From NCBI GenBank assembly GCA_023260735.1, contig JALQUL010000146.1, positions 1-9,600 of the forward strand: 9,600 nt of DNA. The letters run 5' to 3'. Made by a program: the position numbers and the translations under genes. The notes under the pieces are model-generated. The model did no database searches. It saw only the letters and a list, made by a program, of their open reading frames with translations, and was not told where the DNA came from. The stretch is from Limnohabitans sp. Its GTDB lineage: Bacteria; Pseudomonadota; Gammaproteobacteria; Burkholderiales; Burkholderiaceae_C. How positions within the stretch are numbered: the first letter of the stretch is position 1; every line of letters starts with the position of its first letter. This document shows positions 6,061 through 9,600 of this stretch, piece by piece.

Positions 6061-7398
6061 TTAACGCTTTTTAAAGCCTCTTTTTTTACTGAGTTTTTTA
6101 TCAGCAAAACTAGCTGCGCCAATATAATCAGTGGTGACTTTCATAGGATCGGGCTGCGGGTTACCACCCCTTTTACCAGACGGTCTTGGCGCTAAGTTGG
6201 CTCGGCTTGCTTTTACCACCGGTCTTGAAGGTCTTGGACCACCAAAAGCGTCACGAGGAGCATTACGTCTTACGGGTTCTTCTCTGCTTGGCATGTCTGA
6301 ATATTCGCCTAATTCGATGGCTTGATCATCTAATAAAGCTTCTTTGGCGTTTTTATGCACTACTTTTTGTAAAGCAATCAAATCGGACTGCCCTAATTCA
6401 ACAAATTCACCACGACGTAAGCCTTTAGGCAAGGCAACCGCTCCATATCGAATGCGAATCAAGCGACTCACGGCATGACCCACAGCCTCAAACATTCGCC
6501 TCACTTCGCGATTACGTCCTTCAGAAATCGTGACTCGGTACCAATGATTTGCACCTTCACCACCACCGTTTTCAATGCTTTGAAATTGTGCAGGACCATC
6601 TTCCAGCATAACACCGGTAAGCAGTTTATCTTTTTCTTCGTTCGACAAATAACCCAACACACGAGCAGCATACTCACGTTCTAGTCCAAAACGCGGATGC
6701 ATTAATTGGTTGGCTAACTCGCCTGAGCTTGAGAATAATAACAAGCCTTCTGTGTTTAAATCTAGGCGACCTACTGACTGCCATTTGCCATGATGCAATC
6801 TTGGTAAACGACGGAAAACGGTAGGTCTATTTTGTGGATCGTCATGAGTAACCACTTCACCCGCTGGTTTGTGATAGGCTAAAACTCTTGGTGGAGGAGG
6901 TGAAATACGTACCGTAATTGGGCGACCATTGACTTTGATTTTGTCACCAAACTGTATGCGTTGACCCACATGAGCTAATTCGTCATTGACAGAAATTTTA
7001 CCCTCTTGAATGAGTTTTTCCATCTCAAGGCGTGAACCAATACCTGCTTGGGCTAAAACTTTATGGAGCTTGGGTTGCTCGGCTTGGGGAGCTAATACTC
7101 GCTTTTCAATAATCGGCTCGGCTGACTCTTGGCTTTGTACATCAAACTGGCCCGAAATCACATCAGCAAAATCGGTGGCCACTTGCGCTTGATCTAGATC
7201 TTGTTCAGCTGTTACCACATCTGAAGCTAACACTCCACCTTTTATTCTGGGTCTTAGACTTTTAAGGGCTTTAGGAATTTTATCGCCACGAGCTTGGGCT
7301 TTGGCAATTTTGGCGTTTTTACGACTTTCATTACTGACCCTAGGACTAAAGCTAGGATTGGCCTCGTCGTTGAGCAAATTTTTATTGTTAGTTGTCAT
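6061..7398 (-). CDS. rluB: RluB, 23S rRNA pseudouridine(2605) synthase, with long N- and C-terminal tails
   Basis: RluB isomerises U2605 of 23S rRNA to pseudouridine. Of 445 residues, an S4 RNA-binding domain lies at about 109-156 (KLHKVLAQAGIGSRLEMEKL). The RsuA-family catalytic domain lies at about 170-345, with the nucleophile D213 in GRLDLNTEGLLLF and the family stretch GRNREVRRMFEAVGHAVSRLIR near 294-315. Residues 1-108 are first basic then acidic, and 350-445 form a basic, Pro/Gly/Lys/Arg-rich tail ending KKRGFKKR. Tails of this kind are common in betaproteobacterial RluB and may bind RNA. The ATG at 7398 overlaps the scpB TGA (ATGA), so translation is probably coupled; the only nearby purine run is AAGAAAG. 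RluE and RsuA are alternatives, but the scpB neighbour favours RluB. Confidence 0.93.
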   Translation of the reverse strand: MTTNNKNLLNDEANPSFSPRVSNESRKNAKIAKAQARGDKIPKALKSLRPRIKGGVLASDVVTAEQDLDQAQVATDFADVISGQFDVQSQESAEPIIEKRVLAPQAEQPKLHKVLAQAGIGSRLEMEKLIQEGKISVNDELAHVGQRIQFGDKIKVNGRPITVRISPPPPRVLAYHKPAGEVVTHDDPQNRPTVFRRLPRLHHGKWQSVGRLDLNTEGLLLFSSSGELANQLMHPRFGLEREYAARVLGYLSNEEKDKLLTGVMLEDGPAQFQSIENGGGEGANHWYRVTISEGRNREVRRMFEAVGHAVSRLIRIRYGAVALPKGLRRGEFVELGQSDLIALQKVVHKNAKEALLDDQAIELGEYSDMPSREEPVRRNAPRDAFGGPRPSRPVVKASRANLAPRPSGKRGGNPQPDPMKVTTDYIGAASFADKKLSKKRGFKKR

Positions 7399-8240
7399 GA
7401 TTGACTTTCTTGTTGATCGTTTTGATCTATAGGATCGTTTTGAGAAGAAAAGTTCTCGTCTGTTTTAGCTAGTGTGCCAGATGAAGATGAGACTTTTGAG
7501 AGATTGAGCGAGTCTTGAGCACTTGAATTTTCGAGGCTTGCTAAATGGCTATGGGACAATTGAGCATCGTTATTTTCAGATGAAGATGTATGAAGGCTAC
7601 TATTTGCTGCTTGAGGCTTGGGGTCATGCATAGGCATTTCCACGACCGGCAACTGAATGGTTGATTCAATCTCGGGGTTGGGTGCTTGCAAATCTTCAGG
7701 AAAATTCAATTGATTGAGTAATTGGTCATCAAGAGCACCAAAAGTGGGTAGGCCATCAAGGGAAGCAATACCTAAATCATCTAAGAATTGCCTTGTAGTG
7801 GCATAAAGACCAGGACGCCCCACCGTGTCACGGTGACCTATCACCTCTACCCAACCTCTGTCTTCCAGTTGTTTAAGAATAGTGGAATTAATAGTTACGC
7901 CTCGAATGTCCTCCATATCGCCCCTTGTGACCGGCTGTTTGTAAGCAATAATAGCCAAAGTTTCCAGCACAGCACGAGTATATTTTGGAGGTTTTTCTGG
8001 GTGTAGTCGATCTAAATAAGGTCTCATTTGAGGCCTGCTTTGAAAGCGCCAACCAGAAGCCACTTGCACTAATTCAACGCCCTTGTTTTGCCACTCATAT
8101 TGCAAATCTTGAAGCATTTTTTTGATAGTATCAACGCCTACTTCGTCCGCAAATAAAACACGCATATCTTTCATTTGCAAGGGTTGAACCGCACAAATTA
8201 AAGCAGTTTCGAGAACACTTTTGGCTTGAGAAACATTCAT
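7395..8240 (-). CDS. scpB: ScpB, segregation and condensation protein B (SMC complex)
   Basis: ScpB is the winged-helix (kite) partner of ScpA in the SMC condensin that compacts and segregates the chromosome. The 281 residues give two winged-helix modules across about 1-155. Family blocks visible are VLETALICA (9-17), ASGWRFQSRP (61-70), PEKPPKYTRAVLETLAIIAYKQPVTRGD (81-108) and GRPGLYATTRQFLDDLGI (141-158). Residues about 180-281 form a Ser/Asn/Asp/Gln-rich tail that looks disordered. The ATG at 8240 (MNVSQAKSVLETA) is chosen by the family N-terminus; an open frame to a TTG at 8258 adds six residues. No Shine-Dalgarno precedes either. The stop overlaps rluB by 4 bp, a usual betaproteobacterial pairing. 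scpA is not in the window. Confidence 0.95.
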   Translation of the reverse strand: MNVSQAKSVLETALICAVQPLQMKDMRVLFADEVGVDTIKKMLQDLQYEWQNKGVELVQVASGWRFQSRPQMRPYLDRLHPEKPPKYTRAVLETLAIIAYKQPVTRGDMEDIRGVTINSTILKQLEDRGWVEVIGHRDTVGRPGLYATTRQFLDDLGIASLDGLPTFGALDDQLLNQLNFPEDLQAPNPEIESTIQLPVVEMPMHDPKPQAANSSLHTSSSENNDAQLSHSHLASLENSSAQDSLNLSKVSSSSGTLAKTDENFSSQNDPIDQNDQQESQS

Positions 8241-8305
8241 AACAATCAAAATTGACAAAATGAAAATGAGTCATAACTCTAGTAAGCCTATTATTATGAC
8301 GACTT

Positions 8306-8324
8306 AGCTGAATTTTTTTCAGCT
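8306..8324. repeat. Short hairpin upstream of scpB
   Basis: AGCTGAA (8306-8312) and TTCAGCT (8318-8324) form a 7-bp stem with a 5-nt all-T loop. TTT follows on the plus strand, on which no gene lies; on the minus strand no T tract follows. It sits 66-84 nt before the scpB ATG. Confidence 0.4.
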
Positions 8325-8335
8325 TTTCCGTAATG

Positions 8336-8406
8336 AAACCTAGGTGATTTTCAAATTTGCAACATATGCAAGATTTGCATAAAACAGTAAGATTTGACTT
8401 AGGTTT
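8336..8406. repeat. Nested imperfect inverted repeat, 71 bp, upstream of scpB
   Basis: The outer arms AAACCTAGGT (8336-8345) and ACTTAGGTTT (8397-8406) pair over 10 bp with one G-T wobble. Inside, CAAAT (8352-8356) pairs with ATTTG (8392-8396). At the centre TATGCAA (8365-8371) and TTGCATA (8375-8381) make a perfect 7-bp stem with a 3-nt loop. The layered symmetry suggests a folded RNA leader, a protein binding region or a small mobile-element relic. It has no T tract and no recognised family. Confidence 0.45.
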
Positions 8407-8554
8407 TAACGATCAGCAACACAACAGCCCTCACGGGAAGTTCAACTCAGCTCAATAGGCACTTATTACAAATGAATATGCACCTATTATGTGAGTGTGT
8501 CGACAAAAGGTCTTGTTATGTTTTATCTAAAAAATTAGGATCAAAAACAAAAGA

Positions 8555-9600
8555 CTAGATTGCCACAGAATCAAAAGGACGCTGCTCAAGCTCATTATTA
8601 TAACTGAGTCCGTACCATGCTAGTGCCATTTCAAAATCTTCTGGCAATGGACACATAAAAGATAAGGCTTTTCCAGTAATGGGATGCTCAAAAGATAATC
8701 GGGTTGCATGTAGTGCTTGCCTTGTGATTGGGCCCTCTGCGGTACGCCCGTAAACACCATCTCCTACAATAGAATGCCCAATAGACGACAAATGCACCCT
8801 AATTTGATGGGTTCTACCGGTATGCAACACACAATGAACCAAACAAGCTTCTTCAGCGCTAGCGACTACATAAAAAGTGGTTTTGGCTTCTTTACCACTA
8901 TGACGAGTTAAATCGACGGCAGCCATACGTAAGCGGTGAATAGGATCGCGGCCGATAGCGGCATTAACTACCCTAGTAGGCTGCCCCAACCAGGGATGAT
9001 GTCCCAAAGCTAAGTATTCTCGGTGTACATCTCTGGCGGCAATTTTTGTCACTAAATTATCCATTGCGGGGCGAGTTCTAGCTACTACCATTAAACCACT
9101 GGTATCTTTATCGAGTCGGTGCACAATACCAGCCCTAGGCAAGAGTACTAAATTGGGATCAAGATGTAACAATCCGTTTAATAAAGTACCACTCCAATTG
9201 CCAGGCGCCGGATGCACTACCAAACCTGCAGGTTTGTTTACTACCCAAATATCTTGATCTTGATAGATGACGTCAATAGGCATGGCTTCGGGCTTGAATG
9301 CTTGACTTTGCGGGGTCGCCCGCAGTTCAATCTCTAGCACATCGTGGGCATTAACTTTAGCAGCCGGCTTAATGACGGTTTTATCATTGACTTTAACTAG
9401 GCCTAAATCTATTTGCTGACGTAGATAATTTCTAGAAAAAGCTTGTAATAATTGTGTTAAAACAGCATCTAAGCGTTGTCCATGTTGTTCAACTAACACC
9501 GTCACAGTTTTAATTTCGGCCAAATCTTTGTCAGAGACCAAATCCAAGTCTTCAATTTCAATTAAGTTTTTACTTTCTTGATTTTGATGCAATAAAGCAG
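8555..9600 (-). CDS. rluD: RluD, 23S rRNA pseudouridine(1911/1915/1917) synthase, 5' end at or beyond the window edge
   Basis: RluD makes the three pseudouridines of helix 69 in 23S rRNA during late 50S assembly. Numbering from the TTG at 9592, the S4 domain is about residues 38-85 (GQRLDAVLTQLLQAFSRNYLR). The catalytic domain follows, with DIWVVNKPAGLVVHPAP (114-130), the nucleophile D161 in HRLDKDTSG (158-166), and HTGRTHQIRVHLSSIGHSIVGD (257-278). The frame is open to the right edge; the only in-window candidate near the N-terminus is that TTG, with no Shine-Dalgarno in the 8 bases before it. The start is therefore probably outside the window. RluD has the same fold as RluA and RluC; the S4 domain excludes RluA, and the overall match favours RluD over RluC. 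The TAG stop is 314 bp from scpB, and the usual downstream pgeF is not next to it. Confidence 0.93.
   Translation of the reverse strand, partial: ALLHQNQESKNLIEIEDLDLVSDKDLAEIKTVTVLVEQHGQRLDAVLTQLLQAFSRNYLRQQIDLGLVKVNDKTVIKPAAKVNAHDVLEIELRATPQSQAFKPEAMPIDVIYQDQDIWVVNKPAGLVVHPAPGNWSGTLLNGLLHLDPNLVLLPRAGIVHRLDKDTSGLMVVARTRPAMDNLVTKIAARDVHREYLALGHHPWLGQPTRVVNAAIGRDPIHRLRMAAVDLTRHSGKEAKTTFYVVASAEEACLVHCVLHTGRTHQIRVHLSSIGHSIVGDGVYGRTAEGPITRQALHATRLSFEHPITGKALSFMCPLPEDFEMALAWYGLSYNNELEQRPFDSVAI

Larger units (their letters stand above)
8241..8554. other. 314-bp spacer between rluD and scpB
   Basis: No gene is seen. On the minus strand the spacer holds, from rluD towards scpB, a weak 6-bp inverted repeat AATAGG/CCTATT (8454-8459, 8483-8488), a nested imperfect inverted repeat at 8336-8406 and a perfect 7-bp hairpin at 8306-8324. 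No terminator with a T tract follows rluD, and no good promoter for scpB was found. A candidate -10 such as CATAAT near 8295 has only a poor -35. Confidence 0.55.

Noticed and set aside
6131..6684. Three plus-strand frames of 64-80 codons
   Set aside because: All are antisense to rluB and show no domain or start signal.
8454..8488. Inverted repeat AATAGG/CCTATT between rluD and scpB
   Set aside because: The stem is only 6 bp with a loop of over 20 nt and no T tract; expected by chance.

Overview
All genes in this window lie on the minus strand and are ordinary housekeeping genes. From right to left, in the direction of transcription, they are rluD (5' end at or beyond the window edge), scpB-rluB, ndk-rlmN-pilW-rodZ, and ispG (3' end cut by the window). 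The run ndk, rlmN, a TPR pilus lipoprotein, rodZ, ispG is a recognisable betaproteobacterial (Burkholderiales-like) block. The Ndk, RlmN and ScpB N-termini also read like that group. The DNA is fairly AT-rich for Burkholderiales, so a low-GC member is likely, but the sequence alone does not give a genus. I see no insertion sequence, prophage, CRISPR, tRNA or rRNA.

Layout: ispG (1-955) is separated from rodZ by a 446-bp spacer, where close packing would be expected. rodZ (1402-2958), pilW (2951-3781) and rlmN (3778-4953) overlap by 8 and 4 bp and sit 19 bp from ndk (4973-5398), so these four look like one translationally coupled operon read from ndk to rodZ. A 662-bp AT-rich gap (5399-6060) with several hairpins, at least two of them terminator-like for the minus strand, follows the scpB-rluB pair (7395-8240 and 6061-7398, sharing an ATGA overlap). 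A 314-bp spacer with a nested inverted repeat separates scpB from rluD (8555 to the right edge).

Functionally the window joins 23S rRNA/tRNA modification (RluD and RluB pseudouridine synthases, RlmN methylase) with chromosome segregation (ScpB), nucleotide pools (Ndk), type IV pilus assembly (PilW/PilF), rod-shape morphogenesis (RodZ) and isoprenoid precursor synthesis (IspG).

I found no convincing undescribed system. The items most worth a second look are the roughly 190-residue acidic extension in front of the RodZ helix-turn-helix, the structured spacers (especially 8336-8406 and 5810-5889), and an unproven 50-codon hydrophobic reading frame in the ispG leader.
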